Assembly (NCBI RefSeq): GCF_003205575.1
Contig: NZ_PYBW01000025.1
Span: 1 to 64,000 of the forward strand
Direction of reading: 5' to 3'
Source of the DNA: Streptomyces tateyamensis
Lineage (GTDB): Bacteria > Actinomycetota > Actinomycetes > Streptomycetales > Streptomycetaceae
Length of the DNA: 64,000 bases
A program made the translations under genes and the position numbers. The notes beneath the pieces were generated by a model. That model was given only the letters and a program-made list of their open reading frames with translations. It was not told where the DNA came from and did not search any database. Shown here one piece after another: positions 1 to 10,577 of the stretch. How positions within the stretch are numbered: position 1 is the first letter of the stretch; every line of letters starts with the position of its first letter.

Positions 1-544
1 TGGGGCCGGTCGCCGACAGGACCGAGCAGTGGTAGGCGTCGCAGATGGTCCAGTTGTCGGCCAGCGCGTAGTGGAACGGGATGTCCTTGCGCTGCAGGTA
101 GCCCAGGGTGCGGTTGGTCCGCTTGGCGGCCACCCAGGCGTCCATCCTGCCGCCGTTCCAGGCCGCGTGCTGGTCGGACCAGGCGTGGGACAGGTCGCCG
201 TTGCACTGCGAGACCAGCTCGCTGCTGCCCGCACTGAACGCCCACGGATACTGCCGGCCGCCCCCGTTGGGCTGGTTGAAGACCGAGTACCCGCCCGCCA
301 GCTGGATCGTGGCACGGTCCGCGAAACCCCGCACGCCCTGCAGAGTCCCGAAGTAGTGGTCGAAACTGCGGTTCTCCTGCATCAGGATCACCACATGCTT
401 CACATCCGCGATCGTGCCGGTGGTCCCGGCGGGCGTGGCGGCGGCCGCCCGGGCGGAGGCGCCGCCCACCGTGCCGGCGACGGCGGCACCGGCCGCCGTC
501 GCGGCCGAGGCCGCCATGAACGTCCTACGGCTCAGATCGGTCAT
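1..544 (-). CDS. Phosphocholine-type phospholipase C, N-terminal part (runs off the window)
   Basis: The frame is open from an ATG at 544 to the window edge (181 codons), so only the N-terminus is present. Residues 5-10 read SRRTFM, a twin-arginine motif, followed by an Ala/Gly-rich stretch and an ARAAAA-type cleavage region near residue 36, so the enzyme should be exported folded. The mature part starts with HVVILMQENRSFDHYFG (residues 50-66), the hallmark of the acid-phosphatase/phospholipase C family, whose Glu and Asn lie in the metal-binding active site. Family members cleave phosphocholine or other headgroups from phospholipids outside the cell and are often phosphate-regulated. Substrate class cannot be fixed from this fragment. 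Confidence 0.9.
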   Translation of the reverse strand, partial: MTDLSRRTFMAASAATAAGAAVAGTVGGASARAAAATPAGTTGTIADVKHVVILMQENRSFDHYFGTLQGVRGFADRATIQLAGGYSVFNQPNGGGRQYPWAFSAGSSELVSQCNGDLSHAWSDQHAAWNGGRMDAWVAAKRTNRTLGYLQRKDIPFHYALADNWTICDAYHCSVLSATGP

Positions 545-743
545 CGGGAATCGCCAACCCTTCGGTCACGCCAGCTGGATCAGGTTGTGTGTACAACTGG
601 ACCGCGCGCCATCCTGGACCACCGGACGTCGCCCTGCCGAGACCTCGGACCCAAGCTTGTCGGACTGTTCTCCCCGCCGTCAGCGAGCGGACGCCGGGTG
701 AACTGCGGGCCGACCCCGGTTGGACCGGGGGCCCGGTGCCGCA

Positions 744-1385
744 CTAGCTGTCCTTGACCGTGACGCCGAGGGCCTGGGCGAACTGCGGGGCCAGCTCCAG
801 CAGCTGGTGGGTGGAGATCACCGCCCCGCGCAACCCCTCGTGCCCGTCCGGCAGTTCCAGCCGGGTGGCGCCGCGCAGGTCCACCTTGGCGAGCCGGGCC
901 TGGCCGAACCGGACCTGCTCCAGCGAGCTGCCGGGGAAGGAGACCCCGGTCAGCTTGGCCGCCCCGAAGTCGACGTCGCGCAGCTGGCAGTCCTCGAAGA
1001 CCACCTCGCGCAGCACCGCCGAGCGCAGGTTGACCGCCTCCAGCTTGCACTGACGCAGCGTCAGCCGACGCAACTGGGCGCCGTAGGCGGCGATCCCGGC
1101 CAGCAGCGAGCCGGCCACCGTGCCGTCCTGCCACTCGCTCTCGGCCAGGTCGGTGGCCACCAGCCGGCACCCCTCCAGCCAGACCTCGACGAACCTGGCC
1201 TGGCGCAGCTTGCCCTCGCTGACCGTCACCCCGGTGAAGGCGCACTCCAGAAAGCTCGCCCCGCCCGCCTGGGCGCCCTGCAGGGTGAGCGCGTCGAAGT
1301 GCGCGGTGTCGTACCGCTCGTCCCGGCGCAGCGGCCCGGGGTGCGGCTGCAGCAGGTGGGCGTAGGGCAGGTCCTCGAGCGGCAC
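744..1385 (-). CDS. Pentapeptide-repeat protein
   Basis: 213 aa with a GTG start preceded by GGAGGAG. From about residue 40 to 180 the sequence shows the A(D/N)LXX-like periodicity of pentapeptide repeats (for example LEAVNLRSAVLREVVF and KLTGVSFPGSSLEQVRF), which fold into a right-handed quadrilateral beta helix. There is no signal peptide or membrane segment, so it should be cytoplasmic. Members range from DNA-mimicking gyrase protectors (Qnr, MfpA) to proteins of unknown role; nothing here decides between them. It begins 27 bp after the upstream LtrA gene on the same strand, so the two are probably co-transcribed. Confidence 0.85.
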   Translation of the reverse strand: MPLEDLPYAHLLQPHPGPLRRDERYDTAHFDALTLQGAQAGGASFLECAFTGVTVSEGKLRQARFVEVWLEGCRLVATDLAESEWQDGTVAGSLLAGIAAYGAQLRRLTLRQCKLEAVNLRSAVLREVVFEDCQLRDVDFGAAKLTGVSFPGSSLEQVRFGQARLAKVDLRGATRLELPDGHEGLRGAVISTHQLLELAPQFAQALGVTVKDS

Positions 1386-1412
1386 GGCTGGCTCCTCCGG
1401 GGGCGGTGGCAG

Positions 1413-2609
1413 TCAGTCGATGGTCCCAGTCGGCTGCCCCGACCGGGCGTGCAGCCCCACCCCCGCCGCCACCGCGGCAGCCGCCACCAGCCCGGCGGCC
1501 AGGACCCCCGGCTCGCCGAGCAGCGTGCAGAGCAGCACCAGGGCGGCCGCCGCCGGCAGCACCGCCTGGGCGACACCCTGCTTGCCGTGCCGCGAGTGCA
1601 GCAGCCAGACGGTGAACAGGTACAGCGCCCCCGGCACGGTGACCGCGGCCGTGGCGGCCACGGCCGAGATGTGCGCCTTGCCGACCGCGTGCTCCACCGC
1701 CACCTCCAGCCCCGCGCCGATCGCCGCGGCGGAGCCGAAGACCACGTAGTGCCCGTAACCCCAGGCGAACGCCTGCCGGTTGGATTTCAGGTGCTGGTGG
1801 ATCGGGGCGGCGAAGTAGATCCACCAGGCGGCGAAGCAGAGCAGCAGCCCGCCGACCGCGATCGGCACCAGCTTGCCGAGCGCCTCGTGCCCGTCCACCG
1901 CGCTCTGCACCGCCACGGTGGCGGCCGAGACCGTCTCGCCCAGCACGATCAGGGTGAACAGCCCGTACCGCTCGGCGATGTGGTGCGGGTGCCAGGGGCT
2001 CTGCACCCGCCGCTCGGCCACCGCCGGCACGGCCAGCTCGGCCACCACCCCGAGCGGGAACACCCAGAGCACGGCCGAGTGCGGCAGCAGCAGCACCAGC
2101 ACCCAGCCGGCCTGCACCAGCACGATCCCGGCCGCGTAGCCGCGGGCCATCCGCCGGGCCGCTCCCTGCGACCCCTGCGCGGCCCGCAGCCACTGGACGA
2201 CCTGGGCCAGCCGCATCACCACGTAGCCCAGCACGCTCAGGGTGAAGTCCTGGTCGGTGAAGAGCCGCGGGATGCCGGCCGCCAGGATCAGCGCCCCGGT
2301 GATCTGCACCAGCGTGGTGACCCGGTACGGCACGTCGTCGCAGTCGTAGGCGGAGGCGAACCAGGTGAAGTTCATCCAGGCCCACCAGATGGCGAAGAAC
2401 GCCAGCACGAAGCCGGCCAGCGCGACCCGCAGGTGCCCCTCGGCCAGCGCCACCGCCAGCTGCCGCCCGGCCTGGGCGACCGCGACCACGAAGCACAGGT
2501 CGAAGAAGAGCTCCAGCGGCGTGGCGGTGCGGTGCGCCTCGTCACGCCGGCGCGGCACCATCCGGCGCACCACGACGTCTCGGGTCTGGGCGGTGGGACT
2601 GCTGGTCAT
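1413..2609 (-). CDS. LtrA-family (low temperature requirement A) membrane protein, copy 1
   Basis: 398 aa from the ATG at 2609, which has GGGAG about 12 nt upstream; a longer in-frame reading to 2978 lacks coding-like composition and was not used. The N-terminus carries the LtrA signature TPLELFFDLCFVVAVAQ (around residues 28-44), then about ten hydrophobic helices, including the WWAWMNFTWFAS segment and the YGLFTLIVLGETV motif. LtrA proteins are polytopic membrane proteins named after Listeria growth at low temperature; their biochemical role is unknown. It forms a likely two-gene unit with the pentapeptide gene downstream. A second, divergent LtrA lies at 24649-25764. Confidence 0.88.
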   Translation of the reverse strand: MTSSPTAQTRDVVVRRMVPRRRDEAHRTATPLELFFDLCFVVAVAQAGRQLAVALAEGHLRVALAGFVLAFFAIWWAWMNFTWFASAYDCDDVPYRVTTLVQITGALILAAGIPRLFTDQDFTLSVLGYVVMRLAQVVQWLRAAQGSQGAARRMARGYAAGIVLVQAGWVLVLLLPHSAVLWVFPLGVVAELAVPAVAERRVQSPWHPHHIAERYGLFTLIVLGETVSAATVAVQSAVDGHEALGKLVPIAVGGLLLCFAAWWIYFAAPIHQHLKSNRQAFAWGYGHYVVFGSAAAIGAGLEVAVEHAVGKAHISAVAATAAVTVPGALYLFTVWLLHSRHGKQGVAQAVLPAAAALVLLCTLLGEPGVLAAGLVAAAAVAAGVGLHARSGQPTGTID

Positions 2610-3019
2610 CGGTGCGCTCGCTCCCGGGTCGGCCGTCGGCGGGCGCGGACCGCCCCCGAGCCGATGGTGGCAGCCGGGACTGGTCCGCGCACGCACCGTG
2701 ACGGCACGGCACGGCCGAGCCCACCCCGTGGCCGACGTCCGGCTCCCGCCCGCGTCAAAGCGAGTTGACGCGGACTTGCGCGAACCGGGTGACACCGCGC
2801 CCGGGAGTCCGCGAACAGCGGGTGTCGCGAAGTGCGAACGCCCCGATTGCCCCGATACATTCCTTCCCAAGTGGCACGGCGAGAAGGGCGTCCTGCGGGC
2901 ATCGCGGAAGGTCAAGGCCGGTGCGGCGGCAGTTCGGGGAGGGACTCCTCCCCGCCCGCCCTCCGGCCTCGTGATCACCGCGCTGCCCGACAGCGCGCCC
3001 GTTCACCGCCGGTCCGTGG
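2610..3019. other. Intergenic spacer (410 bp)
   Basis: Lies between the start of the LtrA gene and the stop of the peptide-binding protein, both on the minus strand. It should hold the promoter of the LtrA/pentapeptide unit. I see no convincing hairpin terminator, RNA gene or small coding frame. Confidence 0.5.
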
Positions 3020-4726
3020 TCACTTCTCCCAGCCGACCTTGGTGTAGTCGATGTCGGCCAGGCCGGCGGCGCCGAAGTTGGCCAGCCCCTTGCGAAAGGC
3101 GGTCACCTGCGGGCGCTGGTAGAGCTCGACGGTGTGGCCCAGCTCCCAGATCTTCGCGTCGGCCTGGTTGTAGAGCTTCGCCGCCTGGGCCGGGTCCAGC
3201 GTCGCGGCGGCCTGCTTGAGCAGGCTGTCGATCTCCGGGGTGCTGAGCTTGGAGAAGTTCTGGAACACGTTGTCGCCCACCGGCGCCTGGTAGAACGGCA
3301 GGATCGCCGAGGGCGGGAACGAGCCGGTGTTGCGCCAGGTGGCCAGGTCGAACTTGCCTACGTTCAGGTACTTCTCGTCGAAGTCGTTGGCCGGCACCTT
3401 GTCCACGTCCAGCTTCACGCCGACCTGCTGGAGCATGTTCTGGGTCGCGGTGGCCAGGTCCACGGTGGTCTGCGGAGAGCCGTCGGAGATCACGAAGTGC
3501 AGCTCCAGCGACTGGCCGTCCTTGGTGCGCGGGCCGGAGCCGTTCTCCTGCCAGCCGGCCCCGGTGAGCAACTGCTTGGCGGCGGCCGGGTCGTACTTGC
3601 CCCACTCACCGGAGTTGTCCTGGTAGCCGGCCTGGTTGGTCATCAGGATGTGGTTGCCGAGCAGCGGGAACTGGACCGGCACCCCCTGGTTGACCACCTT
3701 GATCAGCGAGGCACGGTCCAGCGCCTTGCCGAGGGCCTGGCGCACCTTCTGGTCGGCCAGCGCGCCGTTGGACCCGAAGGAGATGTGCACCTCGTCCCAC
3801 GGACTGGCCGAGCGGATCACCGCGTTCGGGCTGGCCTTCAGCTGGCTGTAGGAGTCGGCCCGGCCGGCGCCGGCGTAGTCGACCTCGTTGTTGAGGAAGG
3901 CCTGGGTGATCGCGGAGGTGGCCAGCACCCGGTAGGTGAACCGGTCCAGCTTGGGCTTGTTGCCCCACCACCTGGGGTCCGGCACCACCGTGACGGTCTG
4001 CGCCGACTTGTCCATGGACCCGATCTTGAACGCCCCGCCGGTGATCGGGACCTGCTCCACCCAGCCCTTGTTGAACTGCTCCGGGGTGCCGATCCCGGCA
4101 GCCGGCAGCAGCGGGTAGAACAGGCTCTGCCAGTCGGCGAAGGGCGTGGCGAAGGTGACCTTGACCTCGGAGGCGTCGGCCCCCTGGGAGACGTCGCCGA
4201 TCTGGCTGTAGCCGGTGGTGGTGGCGGTGTTGTAGTCCGGGTTCCGACCGTTCGCGGCCTGCCAGACCGCCTTGAAGTCCAGGTAGCTCAGCGGCTTGCC
4301 GTCCGACCAGACGGCCTTCGGGTTGAGCTTGTAGAGCACCACCTGGGGGGAGGTGGAGACCACCTTGGCGGACTGCAGGAACTCCGGGACCGGCTGGTAT
4401 GTGCCGGTGGCGTCGATCCGGAAGAGCAGCGGCTCGATCATCTTCATGATCTCCACCGCGTCGCCGTAGGTGCCGTCGACCTGGAGCGGGTTCCACTGGG
4501 TGACCCACTGCTGCAACGGCTCGCGCAGCTCGCCGCCGTCCTTGACCTTGTCCAGCGGCTGCGGGTTGATGTCCTGGGCGTCGAGTCTGGGCTGGGCGCT
4601 CTTCGCGGCGTCCGGGCCGCTGCCCGAACTCCCGCTCGAACCACAGCCGGTCAGGGCCAGGGCGAGCGCGGTGGCGGCCGCCAGCAGGGCGGCCGGGCGG
4701 CGGTGCACGGGTGCGGTGGCATCCAT
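3020..4726 (-). CDS. Peptide/nickel-type ABC transporter solute-binding lipoprotein
   Basis: 568 aa with GGAGGAG ideally placed before the ATG. The N-terminus is a lipoprotein signal peptide ending in the lipobox LALTGC (Cys about residue 28), followed by a Gly/Ser-rich linker, so the protein is anchored to the outer face of the membrane. The rest matches SBP family 5 (DppA/OppA): ligand entry region near WVTQWNPLQVDGTYG, the conserved WSDGKPLSYLDFK motif and a C-terminal lobe near the YQAPVGDNVF region. It probably feeds the permease/ATPase operon that starts about 340 bp away on the opposite strand. Substrate (peptide, nickel, other) is not decided by sequence. Confidence 0.93.
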   Translation of the reverse strand: MDATAPVHRRPAALLAAATALALALTGCGSSGSSGSGPDAAKSAQPRLDAQDINPQPLDKVKDGGELREPLQQWVTQWNPLQVDGTYGDAVEIMKMIEPLLFRIDATGTYQPVPEFLQSAKVVSTSPQVVLYKLNPKAVWSDGKPLSYLDFKAVWQAANGRNPDYNTATTTGYSQIGDVSQGADASEVKVTFATPFADWQSLFYPLLPAAGIGTPEQFNKGWVEQVPITGGAFKIGSMDKSAQTVTVVPDPRWWGNKPKLDRFTYRVLATSAITQAFLNNEVDYAGAGRADSYSQLKASPNAVIRSASPWDEVHISFGSNGALADQKVRQALGKALDRASLIKVVNQGVPVQFPLLGNHILMTNQAGYQDNSGEWGKYDPAAAKQLLTGAGWQENGSGPRTKDGQSLELHFVISDGSPQTTVDLATATQNMLQQVGVKLDVDKVPANDFDEKYLNVGKFDLATWRNTGSFPPSAILPFYQAPVGDNVFQNFSKLSTPEIDSLLKQAAATLDPAQAAKLYNQADAKIWELGHTVELYQRPQVTAFRKGLANFGAAGLADIDYTKVGWEK

Positions 4727-5068
4727 GAGGGGCTCCTCCGGTTCGAAGGCGGGTGTGGCGGGACTTGAAGGTGGGCAGACAAGTCTCCGAGTCGGTGAGC
4801 AGAACGTAACAGCGCATCAGTTCGCCCACCAGACTGCGGTGTTCACTTCTGTTCGGATCGTCACCTCGGGAAATCCCGCGGCAACACTGCGGCTGCAATC
4901 GGCCGCAAGACTGTGACCAGGCACTTCGTCGAACCGTGGAGCCGCGTGCTGCACGACTCTTGACCGGCCGTTCGGTCGGTGGTCAGAATTCCGCTGCGCG
5001 AAGCTGCACCAACCACCCCTGCTACGAAGGCATTTGGTCATGATCCCGGCTCCGCACGGCAGGCGCTG
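4727..5068. promoter_or_regulatory. Divergent promoter region between the binding protein and permease genes
   Basis: 342 bp between two divergently read parts of one transporter. Both promoters must lie here. The in-frame GTG at 4979 for the permease has no ribosome-binding site and the following 90 bp lack G/C third-position bias, so this stretch is treated as leader. No clear operator palindrome was found. Confidence 0.55.
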
Positions 5069-6052
5069 ATGCTGCGCTACCTGGCGAAACGCCTCGCCTA
5101 CTACCTGGTCCTGCTGGTGGCCGCGGTCTTCCTGGCCTACGCGCTGGCCAGCGCCGCACTCGACCCGCGCGCCTACTTCGAGGAGAAGCACCCGCGCCCC
5201 TCGACTGCGGCGGTGGACCGGCAGTTGACCGCGCTGGGCATCAACGACCGCACCCCGGTGGTGATCCGCTTCGGCCACTGGGCCGAGGGCGCGGTGCTCC
5301 ACGGCGACCTCGGCCGCACCATCCACGACACCTCGGTCAACGCCGACTTCGGCCGCCGGATCTGGGTCTCGCTGCGGCTGCTGGTGGTGGGCAGCCTGCT
5401 GGGCATGCTGCTCGGCGTGCTGGCCGGCGCCTGGAGCGCGGTGCGCCAGTACCGGATCTCCGACCGGGCGCTGACCATCAGCTCGTTCGTGCTGCTCTCC
5501 ACCCCGGTCTTCCTGCTCGCGCTCTTCCTGAAGAACGGCGCGATCGCGGCCAACCAGGCCTCGGGCCACCAGCTGATCAACTTCACCGGCTACGAGACCC
5601 CGGGCCTGACCGGCGGACTCGGCACCCACCTGGCCGACTGGGGCGTGCACCTGCTGCTGCCAACCCTGTCGCTCTCGCTCACCGGGCTGGCCACCTACAG
5701 CCGCTACCAGCGCGGCACCATGCTGGACGTGCTCGGCTCCGACTACCTGCGCACCGCCGAGGCGAAGGGACTCACCCGCCGCCGGGCCCTGCTCAAGCAC
5801 GGGCTGCGCACCGCGGTGATCCCGATGTCGACCCTGTTCGCCTACAACTTCCTGGGCATCTTCACCGGCGCGGTCTTCACCGAGACCATCTTCGGCTGGC
5901 ACGGCATGGGTGAGTGGTTCATCAACGCGATCCGGGAGAACGACACCAACTCCGTGGTCGCGGTCAACCTGTTCACCGCGGTCACCGTGCTGGCCTCCGG
6001 CTTCCTGGCCGACACCCTGCACGCCGCCCTCGACCCCCGGGTGCGTGGCTGA
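5069..6052 (+). CDS. ABC transporter permease, DppB/OppB type
   Basis: 327 aa from the ATG at 5069, chosen because the protein then starts MLRYLAKRLAYYLVLL, the usual positive-inside N-terminus of DppB proteins, and because codon bias begins here. It has about six membrane helices and the BPD_transp_1 loop with the EAA-like motif (SDYLRTAEAKGLTRRRALLKHGLRT, around residues 226-250) that contacts the ATPase. The C-terminal FTETIFGWHGMGEW segment is typical of the family. Its stop codon overlaps the next gene's start (TGATG), so the two permeases are translationally coupled. Confidence 0.92.
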   Translation: MLRYLAKRLAYYLVLLVAAVFLAYALASAALDPRAYFEEKHPRPSTAAVDRQLTALGINDRTPVVIRFGHWAEGAVLHGDLGRTIHDTSVNADFGRRIWVSLRLLVVGSLLGMLLGVLAGAWSAVRQYRISDRALTISSFVLLSTPVFLLALFLKNGAIAANQASGHQLINFTGYETPGLTGGLGTHLADWGVHLLLPTLSLSLTGLATYSRYQRGTMLDVLGSDYLRTAEAKGLTRRRALLKHGLRTAVIPMSTLFAYNFLGIFTGAVFTETIFGWHGMGEWFINAIRENDTNSVVAVNLFTAVTVLASGFLADTLHAALDPRVRG

Positions 6053-7010
6053 TGAGCGTCGACTCCCCCGCCCGGGCCGGCCGCGGCCGTCTGGTACTGA
6101 CCCGGCTGCTGGCCGCGCCCGGCGTGCTGATCGGCGGCGGCACGGTGCTGCTGCTCTTCCTGCTGGCCTTCGTCGGCCCGTACCTGACGCACTGGAGCTA
6201 CACCGACATCGACTACGCGTCGCTGCGCCAACCCCCGTCCGCGGACCACTGGTTCGGCACCGGCGGGCTGGGCCAGGACGTCTACGCGCAGACCCTGCGC
6301 GGGCTGCAGAAGTCGCTGATCATCGGCCTGCTGGTGGCGCTGCTGTCCACCGTGCTGGCCGGACTGGTGGGCGCCTGCGCCGGATACTTCGGCGGCTGGA
6401 CCGACCGGCTGCTGATCTTCTTCGTGGACCTGATGCTGGTCTTCCCCGGCTTCCTGGTCATCACCATCGTCTCGCCACGGCTGCGCAGCGCCGGCTGGCT
6501 GGCCTTCGTGGTGCTGCTGGCCGCCTTCAACTGGATGATCACCGCCCGGGTGGTCCGCTCGATGACCATCTCGCTCAAGGAGCGCGAGTTCGTCCGGGCC
6601 GCCCAGTTCATGGGGGTGCGCCCGCTGCGGGTGATCTGGCGGCACGTGCTGCCCAACTGCGCCTCCTACCTGATCGTGGACGCCACCATCGCGGTCGGCT
6701 CGGCCGTGATGAGCGAGACCGCGCTCTCCTACTTCGGCTTCGGGGTGAAGGCCCCGGACGTCTCGCTCGGCACCCTGATCGCCGACGGGACCGACACCGC
6801 CCCGACCTACCCGTGGACCTTCTACTTCGCGGCCGGGCTGCTGGTCCTGTTCGTGCTGGCGGTCAACCTGATCGGCGACGGGCTGCGCGACGCGCTGGAC
6901 CCGACCGCCGATGCCGCCCGCCGCCCCTCCCGCCGGGTCCGGGACGCCGCCCGCCCGCTGCCCGGCCGGCGCACCGACTCCCCCGTACCGACCGTCGACG
7001 AGGCCACCGC

Positions 7011-7014
<4 letters not shown>
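6052..7014 (+). CDS. ABC transporter permease, DppC/OppC type
   Basis: 320 aa. The ATG at 6052 overlaps the preceding TGA, and the stop overlaps the following GTG (GTGA). The N-terminal cytoplasmic tail is followed by a first helix near residues 22-40 and the OppC_N type segment ending SADHWFGTGGLGQDVYAQTLRG, then the transport domain with the coupling helix around EREFVRAAQFMGVRPLRVIWRH. DppC pairs with DppB as a heterodimeric channel. The C-terminal 45 residues (RRPSRRVRDAARPLPGRR) form a basic cytoplasmic extension. Confidence 0.92.
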
Positions 7015-9049
<2,035 letters not shown>

Positions 9050-9065
<16 letters not shown>

Positions 9066-9619
9066 CGCCGCAGCACCGCGCGGGCCAGTAGCGGGTGGTC
9101 GGCCAGCGGGGCGGTCACCGCCCAGGCGCCGGGCGCCTGCACCGGCTCGGTCAGCTGGTGGTTGAGCACCGCGACCCGCTGGTGCCCGGCCGCGCGCAGC
9201 ACGGCCACCTCCTCGGCCACCGCCTCCGGCGCGGCGGTGCGCAGCGGGCGCCCGAGCCCAACCGGGAACTGCGGCGGGGTGGCCGAGGCGGTGGCCAGCA
9301 CCAGCGCGTCGGCCCGCCGGCCGGCCGCGGCCTCGGCGAGGCACAGCTGCTGGTAGAGGGCCAGCCCGAGCAGCCGCGGTGCGGCCAGCGCGTCCAGCTC
9401 CAGCGGGACCACCCGGGCCGCGGACCCCTGGGCCGGCAGCGGCAGCCGGCGGACCCTCACCCGACTGTGCGCCCCGAGCAGCAGGCCGAGCCGGTACCGC
9501 AGGCCGTCCAGCGCCCCGGGCGCAAGCCCGGCCGGGACCACCAGCACCAGCGCCGGGCGGACTCGCCCGGCCAGCGGCAGCTCCTCCCGCGCACCCGGTG
9601 CCGCGAACTGCTCGGACAT
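9050..9619 (-). CDS. Uncharacterised protein with weak CbiX/sirohydrochlorin-chelatase resemblance
   Basis: 189 aa, with GGGAG before the ATG. No signal peptide or membrane segment. The layout (a hydrophobic beta strand near ALVLVVPAG, a central block near VVPLELDALAAPRLL, and an end reading PLADHPLLARAVLRRYAA) recalls half of a CbiX-type chelatase, but the metal-binding histidines expected of an active enzyme are not evident. I therefore do not assign a function. It converges on the double ATPase gene and overlaps its end, which would allow transcriptional interference. Confidence 0.6.
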
Positions 9620-10028
9620 CGCTCTCCCTTCCGTCCCGCTCCAGGCTAGGAGCGCGGCACCGGCCCGCCGGCGGGTCGGAGGTCACCGCCGACCGGGCCC
9701 TTGGCGGCCCGGGGCGGGCCACCCGGCCTGGACATGTCACGATGCGTTGCCGGTGGTGACCGCAGGCCGACTGGCGCAGGTCCGGCGAAGGAGGCCGAAC
9801 CGCCGGCCGGAGGCTGTCGGATGTCCCGTCAACTCCCGCTGCACCGGGTACGAAGGGACCGCCCCGGCGAAGACGGACCAGCCCCCTTCGCCGGAGCCGC
9901 CGCGGTGCGGCCGACCGCCTTCGAGGTCTTCCTGGCCCGGTTGCCCCCGGAGTGCCCGAGCATGCGCGGCAGCCCGGCCGCGATTCGGTGTTTGCCCCCG
10001 TGTCGTGTACTGTTTCCCAGGTCAGCAG
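9620..10028. other. Intergenic spacer (409 bp) before tRNA-Lys
   Basis: Contains the promoter of the gene reading left and that of the tRNA reading right. Open frames on the plus strand here run into the tRNA and have no ribosome-binding site, so they are not annotated. No strong hairpin seen. Confidence 0.5.
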
Positions 10029-10102
10029 GCGCCGCTAGCTCAGTTGGTTAGAGCAGCTGACTCTTAATCAGCGGGTCCGGGGTTCGAGTCCCTGGCGGCG
10101 CA
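10029..10102 (+). tRNA. tRNA-Lys(CTT), copy 1
   Basis: 74 nt cloverleaf: acceptor GCGCCGC pairs with GCGGCGC, D arm GCTC/GAGC, anticodon stem GCTGA/TCAGC with loop CTCTTAA (anticodon CTT, reads AAG), and a T arm with GGTTCGAGTCC. Discriminator base A is followed by CCG, so CCA is not encoded. The sequence is identical to the copy at 10420-10493. Confidence 0.97.
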
Positions 10103-10109
10103 CCGACAA

Positions 10110-10143
10110 CCGAAGGCCCCTCGCGAGAGCGAGGGGCCTTCGG
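10110..10143 (+). terminator. Hairpin terminator after tRNA-Lys copy 1
   Basis: A perfect 15-bp stem (CCGAAGGCCCCTCGC and its complement) around a GAGA tetraloop, 7 nt after the tRNA. No T-run follows, as is common in actinobacteria. A close variant follows the second tRNA copy. Confidence 0.85.
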
Positions 10144-10164
10144 CGTTTCCGGCCCCCGCGGCCG

Positions 10165-10262
10165 GCGCTGACCCGGGTAGGACTGGAGCTCGATCAGGGT
10201 GCCCTGTGGATCGCGCAGGTGCGCGGTCCACAGGCCCGGGCCCCACTCGGGGCGGTCCGCGG
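10165..10262 (-). pseudogene. Glyoxalase/VOC C-terminal remnant between the two tRNA-Lys genes
   Basis: On the minus strand the peptide EWGPGLWTAHLRDPQGTLIEL, typical of the last strand of a VOC-fold protein with its metal-binding Glu, can be read without any matching N-terminal half: the upstream sequence shows no VOC coding signal in any frame and the reading frame runs into tRNA copy 1. It looks like the leftover end of a truncated gene. The boundaries are approximate. Confidence 0.55.
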
Positions 10263-10419
10263 CCCGGCCGGCGAGGGGTTCAGGACGAGTTGCTCGCACG
10301 GGTCTCCCCTACCGACCGCGCCTGAGCTGCCCGCCCTGCTGCTGCGGGTGCACCACGGTTGAGGGGGCCCGATTTCGGGTAGGGGGCTCCAATCGGGTAA
10401 TGTTCTCCTCGTTGAACAG

Positions 10420-10493
10420 GCGCCGCTAGCTCAGTTGGTTAGAGCAGCTGACTCTTAATCAGCGGGTCCGGGGTTCGAGTCCCTGGCGGCGCA
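10420..10493 (+). tRNA. tRNA-Lys(CTT), copy 2
   Basis: Same 74-nt sequence as the copy at 10029, with loop CTCTTAA and anticodon CTT. Here the discriminator A is followed by CCA, so a CCA end is present in the DNA. The two copies are 391 bp apart, start to start. Confidence 0.97.
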
Positions 10494-10502
10494 CCAACAG
10501 CA

Positions 10503-10532
10503 GAGGGCCTCTCGCGAGAGCGAGGGGCCCTC
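10503..10532 (+). terminator. Hairpin terminator after tRNA-Lys copy 2
   Basis: A 13-bp stem with one G-T pair around a GAGA loop, clearly homologous to the hairpin after copy 1 (shared CTCGCGAGAGCGAGGGGCC core), so the duplicated unit was tRNA plus terminator. Confidence 0.8.
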
Positions 10533-10556
10533 CTGCGTTACCGGTCCTCTGTACCG

Positions 10557-10577
10557 ATTAGTACGTACAATCAAGGT
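10557..10577 (+). promoter_or_regulatory. Putative leaderless promoter and operator of the TetR gene
   Basis: TACAAT at 10566-10571 is a good -10 box lying 6 nt before the ATG at 10578, and no ribosome-binding site is present, so the transcript is probably leaderless. The -10 overlaps the palindromic core GTACGTAC (10561-10568), a plausible autoregulatory operator. Both are inferred from sequence alone. Confidence 0.5.

Noticed and set aside
2610..2978. Longer N-terminus for the LtrA gene
   Set aside because: The added 123 residues are Arg/Pro-rich with no membrane signature, and the ATG at 2609 has a suitable ribosome-binding site.
4979..5068. N-terminal extension of the DppB-type permease
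   Set aside because: No ribosome-binding site, no third-position GC bias, and family members start at the MLRYL helix.
9821..10051. Possible 76-codon gene on the plus strand before tRNA-Lys
   Set aside because: It runs into the tRNA, lacks a ribosome-binding site and has no recognisable motif.
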